8,277 nt of DNA. Origin: an uncultured Ruminococcus sp. Lineage in GTDB: Bacteria; Bacillota; Clostridia; Oscillospirales; Acutalibacteraceae. Every line of letters begins with the position of its first letter. The first letter of the stretch is position 1. The DNA is taken from NCBI GenBank assembly GCA_902773165.1, contig CACYDO010000042.1, forward strand, positions 1-8,277, read 5' to 3'. Below, one piece after another: positions 1 to 6,304 of the stretch. Made by a program: the position numbers and the translations under genes. The notes below the pieces were generated by a model. It made no database searches. It was not told the origin of the DNA and saw only the letters and a program-made list of their open reading frames with translations.

Positions 1-30
1 AGCAAGACAGAAAGCAAGACAGAAAGCAAG
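1..30 (+). repeat. 12-bp in-frame tandem repeat (SKTE linker)
   Basis: The unit AGCAAGACAGAA occurs twice perfectly (1-12, 13-24) and a third copy starts (25-30) before it diverges. Being a multiple of three, it encodes Ser-Lys-Thr-Glu repeats in a linker of the truncated protein. The array may continue upstream of the window, so copy number is unknown. Confidence 0.85.
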
Positions 31-480
31 AGTGCCGCTGTTGATGAAGCTTCGCTGAATGCAAACTTAAATTCGCAGGAGGTACGAGTAGTTTCTACGA
101 AGTATGTTGTTCAGGACGAGGAGTATAAGGCTCTTTATCCGGATATGCTCCAGGCTATTATTACAAACGACTCCAAGCTTGATATCAAGAATGCAGTGGT
201 CGCATTTGTTGCGTGGGACAGCAACAAGCTCCCCGTAAAGATAAAGGGAAGCTTTGATTTCACCGATGGCGCATATGTTAAACAGGTGAATTACAGCGAT
301 ATCAACTTAGCTGCCGGAACAAGCTACGGTGACAAGAGCGGATTTGAGGTGGATGAAGAATGCAATATTGCAGACTTCAAGGCTATCGTTGTTTCGTATG
401 AAGCATTTGACGGTACAAAGTGGGAGAATCCTTATTACAGCGATTGGCTTGGCGTTTATGAAGGAAAATCAATGAAATAA
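1..480 (+). CDS. C-terminal part of a probable surface/secreted protein with a DUF5780-like domain (5' truncated by window)
   Basis: The reading frame is open from the first base to a TAA at 478-480, giving 159 visible residues; the true start lies outside the window. The visible part begins with a low-complexity Ser-Lys-Thr-Glu repeat linker (residues 1-11), then a globular region of about 130 residues rich in beta-type sequence, with ITNDSKLDIKNAVVAFVAWD near residues 52-71 and a Trp/Tyr-rich end (KWENPYYSDW, about 140-149). This resembles the DUF5780 family of Clostridia secreted or membrane proteins, often found C-terminal to a charged linker; the match is from memory of the family pattern and is not certain. 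The function of that domain is unknown. A terminator follows 20 bases after the stop, so this is the last gene of its transcript. No catalytic motif is visible. The internal ATG at 145 is very unlikely to be the start, because coding sequence continues upstream of it. Confidence 0.7.
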   Translation, partial: SKTESKTESKSAAVDEASLNANLNSQEVRVVSTKYVVQDEEYKALYPDMLQAIITNDSKLDIKNAVVAFVAWDSNKLPVKIKGSFDFTDGAYVKQVNYSDINLAAGTSYGDKSGFEVDEECNIADFKAIVVSYEAFDGTKWENPYYSDWLGVYEGKSMK

Positions 481-500
481 TATTTAAAAATTATATTAAT

Positions 501-534
501 ACCGGGCAGATCTGCTGTCTGTCCGGTGTTTTTT
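501..534 (+). terminator. Rho-independent terminator of the gene at 1-480
   Basis: A 10-bp stem (501-510 with 518-527, one G-U pair) closes a 7-base loop and is followed by six T residues (529-534). It lies 20 bases after the stop codon. Confidence 0.9.
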
Positions 535-651
535 ATATTCCGAAAAAAATTTTGAGAATTTAAAACTTTTTTATCCTTTTAGGTATCTATAGATATAGGT
601 GATTTAAGGAATGCCCGTTATTATCAATCGGGAAAAGGGGAGCAAAATATT

Positions 652-1419
652 ATGAAAAGCAAAAGATTGATCTCATTAGCTGCTGCTTTAGCAGTAACTG
701 CAGCAGCTCTTACGGCTTCTGTTTCAGCTTCGGCAGACACCAGTTTAAAAGGCGATATCAACGCAAACGGCGTTATTGAATCAGAGGACGCGCTTCTTCT
801 GCTCAGACACTCCGTAGGTATGTCGGCTCTTGACCCACAGAAGGAGCTTATTGCCGATGTAAACGGAGATGGCAGCATTGACAGTGCAGACGCACTTGGA
901 GTTTTGCGTATATCGGTCGGTCTGACCGATTCTGACGCACCTTCGCCTCAGCCTGCGCCCACTCCAACACCCACGCCTCAGCCTGATCCAACGCCGGAGC
1001 CGCAGCCCGGGGAAAACGAGGAGTTTTCACTGTACGCAAGGCAGGTTCTTCAGCTTGTTAACGAAGAACGAGCTAAGGAGGGAGTTCCTGCTCTTGAGCT
1101 TGACAAGACGTTATGTGAAGCAGCGCAGGTTCGCTCCGATGAGCTGTTGGATAAAATGGCTCATGAAAGACCGGACGGCAGAGATGTACAAACGGTAATG
1201 GACGAATATAATTGGACATTCGGCGTGGACTATTTTGCATTTGGTGAGAATATCGCAGCCGGACAGCCTACACCGGCAAAGGTAGTGCAGAGATGGATGG
1301 AGTCCCCCGGACACCGTGCAAATATTATGGATCCCGATTTCAAAAAGCTTGGATTAGGATACACACACGACTCTAAAACAATGTATCATCATTATTGGTC
1401 GCAGCTGTTTACGGGTTAA
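652..1419 (+). CDS. Exported dockerin - CAP/SCP domain protein
   Basis: The product has 255 residues. Residues 1-28 are a typical signal peptide: a Lys/Arg N-terminus, an Ala/Leu/Val core and an ASA-D cleavage site after A28. Residues about 33-92 are a type I dockerin with two calcium loops (D35-x-N37-x-N39-G...D46 and D69-x-N71-x-D73-G...D80), each followed by a hydrophobic helix with LR-x-SVG. A Pro/Thr/Gln/Glu linker (about 95-122) joins this to a CAP domain (about 127-255; PF00188, YkwD-like). The CAP signatures are visible: MAHERPDG with H171, GENIAAG with E199, WMESPGHRANIM with E217 and H221, and a terminal YWSQLF. CAP proteins are extracellular with varied or unknown activity; the dockerin implies binding to a cohesin. 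The start is supported by AGGGGAG about 8 bases upstream. It appears to be a single-gene transcript; the next clear terminator is at 1621-1654. An N-terminal dockerin is less usual than a C-terminal one. Confidence 0.93.
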   Translation: MKSKRLISLAAALAVTAAALTASVSASADTSLKGDINANGVIESEDALLLLRHSVGMSALDPQKELIADVNGDGSIDSADALGVLRISVGLTDSDAPSPQPAPTPTPTPQPDPTPEPQPGENEEFSLYARQVLQLVNEERAKEGVPALELDKTLCEAAQVRSDELLDKMAHERPDGRDVQTVMDEYNWTFGVDYFAFGENIAAGQPTPAKVVQRWMESPGHRANIMDPDFKKLGLGYTHDSKTMYHHYWSQLFTG

Positions 1420-1441
1420 TGCGCTCAAGCAAGTGCAGGAG

Positions 1442-1567
1442 GTTACGATTTTAGGCTGTTGTATAGGAAAGATGTTTTTCGCGTTTTTATCACTTCGGCA
1501 ACTAAATAATAGTGAATAACGCAGCCCAAACTACTCCGGCATAGCTAATCGTAACGTTTTACGTTAG
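1442..1567. other. Strongly foldable intergenic element, candidate structured RNA (strand and role unknown)
   Basis: Nested complementary arms can be drawn by eye. P1 pairs 1442-1450 with 1547-1555 (9 perfect pairs). P2 pairs 1451-1458 with 1522-1529 (one mismatch). P3 combines 1482-1485 with 1518-1521 and 1491-1494 with 1511-1514. A competing hairpin, 1545-1548 plus 1550-1554 with 1559-1567, uses the 3' arm of P1, so the two folds exclude each other. No convincing ORF lies here. It could be a 3' UTR structure of the CAP gene, a small RNA ending at the terminator at 1621-1654, a cis-regulatory leader, or a short inverted-repeat element. It does not match the ZTP (pfl), THF or glycine riboswitch patterns that I know. 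Folding has not been computed. Confidence 0.4.
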
Positions 1568-1620
1568 TGCCTAATGCTAGCAAAATAAAATATGTTTTTG
1601 TAGAGAACAGTAATAAAAAA

Positions 1621-1654
1621 ACGGGATTGTCGGCGCAGACAGTCCCGTTTTTTT
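1621..1654 (+). terminator. Strong Rho-independent terminator upstream of glyA
   Basis: An 11-bp stem (1621-1631 with 1638-1648, one G-U pair) has a 6-base loop and ends in seven T residues (1648-1654). An A-run just before it (1614-1620) would give a U-tract on the other strand too. It ends the transcript of the CAP gene or of a small RNA from 1442 onward, and insulates glyA. Confidence 0.9.
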
Positions 1655-1732
1655 GCGGTTCGGAAATGTTGTCTTCTTTGTTTTCGGTTATAATTATTAT
1701 TTATCGCTCAGATCATGTATAGTTTGCGAAAG

Positions 1733-1761
1733 TTGATTCAATTATATCTTGCAAATATACG
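1733..1761 (+). promoter_or_regulatory. Candidate sigma-A promoter for glyA
   Basis: TTGATT (1733-1738) and TATACG (1756-1761) are separated by exactly 17 bases and lie about 80 bases before the preferred glyA start. A perfect TATAAT also occurs at 1689-1694, but without a well-spaced -35 box. The whole stretch 1655-1839 is A/T-rich, as expected of a leader. The start of transcription is inferred, not seen. Confidence 0.5.
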
Positions 1762-1823
1762 AAGATTATGTTAAAATTTAAGAAAACAGGCGCGGTTTTT
1801 TCAGAAAGTGAGAGTGCGCCGAG

Positions 1824-1831
1824 AGAGGAAG
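1824..1831 (+). promoter_or_regulatory. Ribosome binding site deciding the glyA start
   Basis: AGAGGAAG lies 8 bases before the ATG at 1840. The upstream in-frame ATG at 1768 has only a weak GAAG in front of it and would add 24 residues of non-conserved sequence, so 1840 is preferred. Confidence 0.75.
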
Positions 1832-1839
1832 TAATAACA

Positions 1840-3093
1840 ATGTACAGTGAATACCTTGATACCATCAGCTTTGTGGCACAGTTTGACAAAGATGTTGCCG
1901 ACGGTATGGAGCAGGAGCTTAAAAGACAGCGCAGAAACCTGGAGCTTATCGCTTCGGAGAACCTTGTTTCTCCTGCGGTTATGGCGGCAATGGGCTCTGT
2001 TCTGACGAACAAATACGCCGAGGGCTACCCCGGAAAGCGCTACTACGGCGGCTGTCAGTGCGTTGATATCGTTGAGGATATCGCAAGAAAAAGAGCATGC
2101 GAGCTTTTCGGTGCAGACCATGCAAATGTTCAGCCGCATTCGGGCGCACAGGCAAATATGGCAGTTTATTTTGCTCTGCTTAACCCGGGCGATACCGTTA
2201 TGGGAATGAATCTTGCCGAGGGCGGTCATCTTTCTCACGGTTCTCCCGTAAATATGTCGGGTAAATATTATAACTTCGTAAGCTACGGAGTTGACCCCAT
2301 TACACATCGTATCGACTATGATAAGGTAATGGAGATCGCAATGGAGTGCAAGCCGAAGCTCATCGTTGCAGGTGCGAGCGCATACCCCAGAGTTATCGAC
2401 TTTGCTAAGTTCAGAGAGATCGCAGACGCCTGCGGCGCTGTTCTTATGGTAGATATGGCTCATATTGCAGGTCTTGTTGCAGCAGGAGTTCACCCGAATC
2501 CCGTTCCGTATTCCGATATCGTAACAACTACGACGCATAAAACGCTCAGAGGTCCGAGAGGCGGACTTATTCTCTGCAAGGAGGAGTACGCTAAGGCGAT
2601 AGACAAGGCTGTATTCCCAGGTTCTCAGGGCGGTCCGCTGATGCACATAATCGCAGCTAAGGCAGTTTGTCTCGGAGAGGCTTTAAAGCCTGAGTTCAAG
2701 GCATACGGCGAGCAGATCGTTAAAAATGCTCAGGCGCTTGCAAACGGTCTTACAAGCCGCGGTCACAAGCTCGTTTCCGGCGGAACAGACAACCACGTTA
2801 TGCTTCTTGACCTTTCCGGCACAGAGCTTACGGGTAAGGAACTTGAACACAACCTCGATGAGGTTTATATTACAGCTAACAAGAATACTATTCCCAACGA
2901 GCAGAGAAGCCCGTTCGTAACAAGCGGCGTTCGTCTTGGTACGGCTGCCGTAACGAGCAGAGGTCTTGTTGAGGAGGATATGGACAAGATCGCCGAATTT
3001 ATTCACCTTGTTATCGAAGATTTCGAGGGCAATAAGGAAAATGTTCGCGCAGGCGTTGAAGAGCTGCTTGCGAAGTATCCGCTTTACGAGTAA
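1840..3093 (+). CDS. glyA: Serine hydroxymethyltransferase
   Basis: This PLP-dependent cytoplasmic enzyme interconverts serine plus tetrahydrofolate with glycine plus 5,10-methylene-tetrahydrofolate, feeding one-carbon units to purine, thymidylate and methionine synthesis. From the ATG at 1840 the product is 417 residues, the normal length for bacterial SHMT. Hallmarks: LIASEN (36-41), YAEGYPGKRYYGG (59-71), VQPHSGAQAN (97-106), VDMAHIAGL (204-212, with D205 for the PLP ring), TTTHKTLRGPRGG (230-242, with Schiff-base lysine K234), FPGSQGG (259-265) and SGVRLGTAA (362-370, with R365 expected to bind the substrate carboxylate). It is followed after 117 bases by rarA; a long hairpin without a U-tract lies between, so partial co-transcription is possible. 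The frame stays open upstream to an ATG at 1768, probably by chance. All key residues are present and there is no sign of damage. Confidence 0.98.
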   Translation: MYSEYLDTISFVAQFDKDVADGMEQELKRQRRNLELIASENLVSPAVMAAMGSVLTNKYAEGYPGKRYYGGCQCVDIVEDIARKRACELFGADHANVQPHSGAQANMAVYFALLNPGDTVMGMNLAEGGHLSHGSPVNMSGKYYNFVSYGVDPITHRIDYDKVMEIAMECKPKLIVAGASAYPRVIDFAKFREIADACGAVLMVDMAHIAGLVAAGVHPNPVPYSDIVTTTTHKTLRGPRGGLILCKEEYAKAIDKAVFPGSQGGPLMHIIAAKAVCLGEALKPEFKAYGEQIVKNAQALANGLTSRGHKLVSGGTDNHVMLLDLSGTELTGKELEHNLDEVYITANKNTIPNEQRSPFVTSGVRLGTAAVTSRGLVEEDMDKIAEFIHLVIEDFEGNKENVRAGVEELLAKYPLYE

Positions 3094-3132
3094 TTCGTTT
3101 GCTATTGTAATATTCTTTACGGTAATAATGAT

Positions 3133-3166
3133 CCGGGCAGCTCGAACTATGGATCGGGTTGCCCGG
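3133..3166 (+). other. 13-bp intergenic hairpin between glyA and rarA, without U-tract
   Basis: Positions 3133-3145 pair with 3154-3166 over 13 pairs, two of them G-U, leaving an 8-base loop. The 3' side continues AAAATTTATAAAA rather than a T-run, and the reverse strand also lacks a T-run. It is therefore not a classical intrinsic terminator on either strand. It could stabilise the glyA 3' end, be a processing site, or act as a weak terminator that lowers rarA expression. Confidence 0.6.
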
Positions 3167-3210
3167 AAAATTTATAAAAAATTATAAATGAAGGGAAGGC
3201 CGAATACGGA

Positions 3211-4515
3211 ATGCCGCCGCTTGCAGATAAAATACGCCCGAATTCTCTTGACGACGTTGTAGGGCAGGAACACCTGATCGGAAGAAATAAGCCGCTGCGC
3301 AGAATAATTGAATCAGGCGAGATACCAAACATGGTTTTTTACGGTCCGTCGGGAGTAGGTAAAACGACTATTGCTTCCATAATCGCGGCAAGAACGAACA
3401 AACAGCTGCGCAGGCTTAACGCAACGACAGCGTCTACCGCCGATATAAAAGATATAGTCGCGGAGCTGAATACGTTTTCGGGAATGAACGGGATACTGCT
3501 CTATCTCGACGAGATACAGTATTTCAACAAAAAGCAGCAGCAAACGCTGCTGGAGTTTATCGAGAACGGGAGCATTACCCTGATCGCCTCTACGACAGAA
3601 AATCCTTATTTTTACGTCTATAACGCCATACTTTCGCGAAGCACTGTGTTTGAATTCAAAACGGTATCTCCCGAAGATGTGGAGCGCGCAGTAATAAGGG
3701 GATTTGAAAAAATAGGCGAGGAAAGGAACATTCAATATGTACCGGAAGACGGAGCTGCACGCCATATTGCGACTGCCTGCGGCGGAGATGTCAGAAAAGC
3801 GCTGAACGCGGTGGAGCTTTCTGCGCTCACGGCGGAGAATATGGAAGACGATGATTCCGAAACCGATCACGGAAAAGTCAAAAAGCGCGTTACTCTTGAA
3901 AGCGCCCGTGCTTTGACGCAGAAAAGTGCGCTTCGCTACGATAAGGACGGAGATTCTCACTACGATATTCTTTCGGGATATCAGAAATCTATGCGCGGCT
4001 CAGACCCGGACGCTGCGCTTTATTATCTTGCAAGGCTGCTTGATTCGGGCGATCTTCCTTCGGCGTGCCGCAGGCTTATGGTCTGCGCGTGCGAAGATGT
4101 GGGGTTGGCTTATCCGCAGCTTCTGCCGATCGTCAAGGCGTGCGTCGATATGGCGAACGCGGTCGGTCTTCCCGAAGCGAAAATACCGCTTGCAGACGCT
4201 GTTGTCATGGTTTGCAACGCGCCGAAATCCAATTCTGCATATATGGCTTACGCGGCCGCAGAGCAGGATATCCGCAGCGGCAAGGTCGGAGATATTCCGC
4301 GCAATCTGCAAAATAAGCATTACGACGGCGCTGAGAGAGAGGTAAAGGGGCAGTTCTACCTTTATCCGCATGATTACCCCGACCACTGGGTCGAGCAGCA
4401 ATATCTGCCCGACATTCTGAAAGGCTCTGTTTATTACAGCTTCGGCGACAACAAAAACGAGCAGGCGTTTAAGGTTTACTGGGATACGGTCAAAGGGAGA
4501 AGCAAAAGGAAATGA
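3211..4515 (+). CDS. rarA: Replication-associated recombination AAA+ ATPase RarA (MgsA)
   Basis: The product of 434 residues belongs to the RarA/MgsA/WRNIP1 family, AAA+ clamp-loader-like ATPases that act at stalled replication forks and interact with SSB. The N-terminus (PLADKIRPNSLDDVVGQEHL) is diagnostic. Walker A is GPSGVGKTT (45-53), Walker B is LLYLDE (96-101), sensor 1 lies around IASTTENP (125-132), the arginine finger is R143 in LSRS, and sensor 2 is GGDVRKALN (191-199). The C-terminal half has the family's MgsA tetramerisation region, with RGSDPDAALYYLARLLDSG (262-280), CACEDVGLAYPQ (292-303) and YPHDYPDHWVEQQYLP (385-400). Length is normal. The start at 3211 is the only in-frame candidate near the family N-terminus, with an AAGGGAAGG site 11 bases upstream. 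The gene overlaps the following regulator by 4 bases. An acidic insert near 211-222 is probably a loop. Confidence 0.97.
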   Translation: MPPLADKIRPNSLDDVVGQEHLIGRNKPLRRIIESGEIPNMVFYGPSGVGKTTIASIIAARTNKQLRRLNATTASTADIKDIVAELNTFSGMNGILLYLDEIQYFNKKQQQTLLEFIENGSITLIASTTENPYFYVYNAILSRSTVFEFKTVSPEDVERAVIRGFEKIGEERNIQYVPEDGAARHIATACGGDVRKALNAVELSALTAENMEDDDSETDHGKVKKRVTLESARALTQKSALRYDKDGDSHYDILSGYQKSMRGSDPDAALYYLARLLDSGDLPSACRRLMVCACEDVGLAYPQLLPIVKACVDMANAVGLPEAKIPLADAVVMVCNAPKSNSAYMAYAAAEQDIRSGKVGDIPRNLQNKHYDGAEREVKGQFYLYPHDYPDHWVEQQYLPDILKGSVYYSFGDNKNEQAFKVYWDTVKGRSKRK

Positions 4516-5450
4516 CGATACAGCAGTTAAAATTTGCAATAACGATTGCCGATGAAGGCTCTATGAACAAAGCTGCGCAAAAGCTTTACACATCTCAGCC
4601 GTCACTGACGAGCGCTGTCAGAGAGCTTGAAAAAGAGCTTGGAATAACGATTTTTCACCGCAGCGGCAGAGGAGTTACGCTTACGCCCGACGGAGAAGAG
4701 TTTATTATATACGCAAGAAGCGTATATTCGGAATTCACAGAGCTGGAGCAGCGTTACTCGGGCGGCGCAAAAAAAACGCGCAGAAAATTCGGAGTTTCTA
4801 CGCAGCATTATTCCTTTGCGGTAAAGGCGTTTGTCGATATGGTCGGGCAGTTTGATACTGCGGAGTATGATTTTGCAATAAGAGAAACGAAGACTAAGGA
4901 CGTTATCTTCGATGTTGCAAATCTGCGCAGCGAGATAGGGATACTTTATCTGAGCAGCTTCAACCGCGCGGCAATAACGAAGCTGCTGCGCACGGGCGGA
5001 TTGAGCTTTTATCATCTTGCAGACTGCGGCGTTTACGTTTATCTGTGGTCCGGTCACCCTCTTGCTGATAAGGAAAAGATCACCTTTGACGATCTAAAAG
5101 CTTACCCATGTCTTTCTTTTGAGCAGGGCGAAAGCAGCTCGTTCTATTTCGCCGAGGAAATTCTCAGTACAGCGGAATATACGCGAACGATAAAGGCTTG
5201 CGACCGCGCGACTATGCTCAATCTGATGAAGGGGCTTTGCGGATATACGCTTTGTTCAGGTATTATCTGTGAGGAGCTTAACGGTGACGATTACCGCGCA
5301 GTGCCGTTTGACGTCGGCGATTCGGAAGAAAATACAATGGAAATAGGCTATATTGTCAGAAAAAATACGATCCTGAGCAGAACGGGCAGGTTGTATATTG
5401 AGGAAATAAAGAAATATCTGACCGACAGCGCAGTCGTATTAAAGCCGTAA
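4512..5450 (+). CDS. LysR-family transcriptional regulator
   Basis: The 312-residue product has the standard LysR layout. An N-terminal winged helix-turn-helix (about 1-60) contains EGSMNKAAQKLYTSQPSLT (15-33), LEKELGITIFHR and the wing GRGVTLTPDG. A linker helix (about 62-85) leads to a two-lobed effector-binding domain (about 92-300), with HPLADKEKITFDDL (182-195) typical of that fold. It should bind DNA as a dimer or tetramer and respond to a small molecule that cannot be named from sequence. The ATG overlaps the rarA stop codon (ATGA), so translation is probably coupled to rarA. LysR genes usually sit divergent from their targets; here no divergent neighbour exists, so the target is unknown. 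A bidirectional terminator follows at once. Confidence 0.92.
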   Translation: MTIQQLKFAITIADEGSMNKAAQKLYTSQPSLTSAVRELEKELGITIFHRSGRGVTLTPDGEEFIIYARSVYSEFTELEQRYSGGAKKTRRKFGVSTQHYSFAVKAFVDMVGQFDTAEYDFAIRETKTKDVIFDVANLRSEIGILYLSSFNRAAITKLLRTGGLSFYHLADCGVYVYLWSGHPLADKEKITFDDLKAYPCLSFEQGESSSFYFAEEILSTAEYTRTIKACDRATMLNLMKGLCGYTLCSGIICEELNGDDYRAVPFDVGDSEENTMEIGYIVRKNTILSRTGRLYIEEIKKYLTDSAVVLKP

Positions 5451-5455
5451 TAAAC

Positions 5456-5503
5456 AAAAATCCCCCGATTCTCAAGGTTTACAGAGAAACAGGGGGATTT
5501 TTT
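5456..5503. terminator. Bidirectional terminator between convergent genes
   Basis: The outer stem pairs 5456-5466 with 5492-5502 (AAAAATCCCCC with GGGGGATTTTT), and an inner 5-bp stem pairs 5469-5473 with 5484-5488. There is a T-run on the + side and an A-run on the other, so it can end the LysR transcript on + and the 5502-6128 transcript on -. Its right edge touches the stop codon of the - strand gene. Confidence 0.9.
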
Positions 5504-6128
5504 ATTTGCATATTCCGCAGTGAGTATATCCGAAAGACTCCAAATAACGGTGATCTTCATATGTTCCGCCGGGAGTTTCAACGTAATAATAATCGCGGTT
5601 TTCAGCTTTAATTTTTTTTGCGGCACGACATTCTGTAGTATGATATTTTTTTGTTTTTGTATTTAAAATAATTACATAATTTCCATGACCGTGATCCATT
5701 TCATTGGAAATGTTTTCCGGTGACTGAGGTTGAGGATTTATCGGCTCTTCCTGTTGTTGGGGTTCGGGATTTGCCGGTTCTTCTTGTTTTTGTGGTTCTG
5801 AGGATACAGTTTCCTTCTGACTTACTGTATCGCTGTTATCAGAATTATTTTCCGCCAATACAGAAGCTCGTAGAATATTTATGGCATCAGATGAAGTAAT
5901 TACTCCATCATTGTCAACATCTGCAATACTTAACTCACTTTCATCAAATTGTGTCATGTCTGCACTGCATCTAAGTACGGAAAGAGCATCAGCTGACGTA
6001 GTGCTGCCGTCGTGATCTACATCTCCATATGTGTCTTTAGAAAGACTGCTTGCAGTTAAGCAGCAGGTAACAGAGACTATAAATGTAGCTATTGCAAATA
6101 ATAAAGATAAACTCCTTCGTTTTACCAT
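5502..6128 (-). CDS. Small exported dockerin protein with C-terminal H-x3-C...C-x2-C domain
   Basis: The product has 208 residues. An N-terminal export segment (1-29: basic start, hydrophobic core to about 24) contains C22-C23; the lipobox is poor, so a lipoprotein is doubtful. Residues about 33-92 form a type I dockerin with calcium loops D36-D47 and D70-D81, each followed by a DA-x-x-(V/I)LR helix. A Pro/Gln/Glu linker (about 104-142) contains an 11-residue unit of the type QxQEEPxNPxP twice. The end (151-208) holds H163-x3-C167 and C204-x2-C207, four likely metal ligands; the pattern recalls small Ada-like zinc modules seen at the C-termini of other Firmicutes secreted proteins. Its role is unknown. 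AAAGGAG lies about 9 bases before the start. The downstream - strand gene region contains a paralogue (6305-6985), but each has its own leader. The gene is clearly more AT-rich than glyA or rarA. Confidence 0.88.
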   Translation of the reverse strand: MVKRRSLSLLFAIATFIVSVTCCLTASSLSKDTYGDVDHDGSTTSADALSVLRCSADMTQFDESELSIADVDNDGVITSSDAINILRASVLAENNSDNSDTVSQKETVSSEPQKQEEPANPEPQQQEEPINPQPQSPENISNEMDHGHGNYVIILNTKTKKYHTTECRAAKKIKAENRDYYYVETPGGTYEDHRYLESFGYTHCGICK

Positions 6129-6160
6129 TTATGTTTTCTCCTTTGTTGTATGTAGTGGGT

Positions 6161-6221
6161 GCAGTTTCTGTTTAATTTGCAGAAATCAATTTTGGTGTGT
6201 ATAAACTATAATTGAAACTGC
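6161..6221 (-). promoter_or_regulatory. Inverted repeats in the upstream region of the dockerin gene
   Basis: GCAGTTTC (6161-6168) and GAAACTGC (6214-6221) are perfect 8-bp inverted repeats, 45 bases apart. A second overlapping pair, TTTCTG (6165-6170) with CAGAAA (6180-6185), shares bases with the first. They lie 33-93 bases before the - strand start codon and could be an operator pair or an mRNA leader fold. No convincing -35/-10 pair was found. Confidence 0.3.
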
Positions 6222-6271
6222 GCTCGGCGGCTTGACCGGAGGTCGGCAGATTCTATCATATAAATAAAGGG

Positions 6272-6291
6272 ATAAAAGAGATTCTCTTTAT
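6272..6291 (-). terminator. Weak candidate terminator downstream of the 6305-6985 gene
   Basis: 6272-6280 pairs with 6284-6291 (8 pairs, one bulged A, 3-base loop), 14 bases past the stop codon. On the - strand it continues into a T-rich but interrupted tract. The stem is AT-only in large part, so termination would be leaky and read-through into the dockerin gene at 5502-6128 is possible. Confidence 0.35.
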
Positions 6292-6304
6292 ACCTGATTT
6301 AATG

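Noticed and set aside
1437..1509. Small ORF after AGGAGG at 1437-1442 (TTG start at 1459, about 16 codons)
   Set aside because: The spacing from the AGGAGG to the TTG is too long, the peptide has no recognisable features, and the AGGAGG overlaps the arm of the structured element.
1442..1555. Integron attC-like site
   Set aside because: The outer arms read GTTACGA...TCGTAAC, opposite to the RYYYAAC...GTTRRRY arrangement, and no integrase or cassette is nearby.
1420..1660. ZTP (pfl) or THF riboswitch ahead of glyA
   Set aside because: These classes are plausible for a folate gene, but their conserved core sequences could not be found here.
1768..1839. N-terminal extension of glyA from the ATG at 1768 (24 extra residues)
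   Set aside because: The extension is not SHMT-like, its ribosome binding site is weak, and the ATG at 1840 has a good site and gives the usual family length.
1801..2646. Long - strand open frame inside glyA (281 codons)
   Set aside because: It is antisense to strongly conserved SHMT motifs, and its Cys/Arg/His-rich translation is typical of a shadow frame.
3313..3960. Long - strand open frame inside rarA (215 codons)
   Set aside because: It is a shadow of the clear rarA frame; the translation has no family features and no ribosome binding site was evident.
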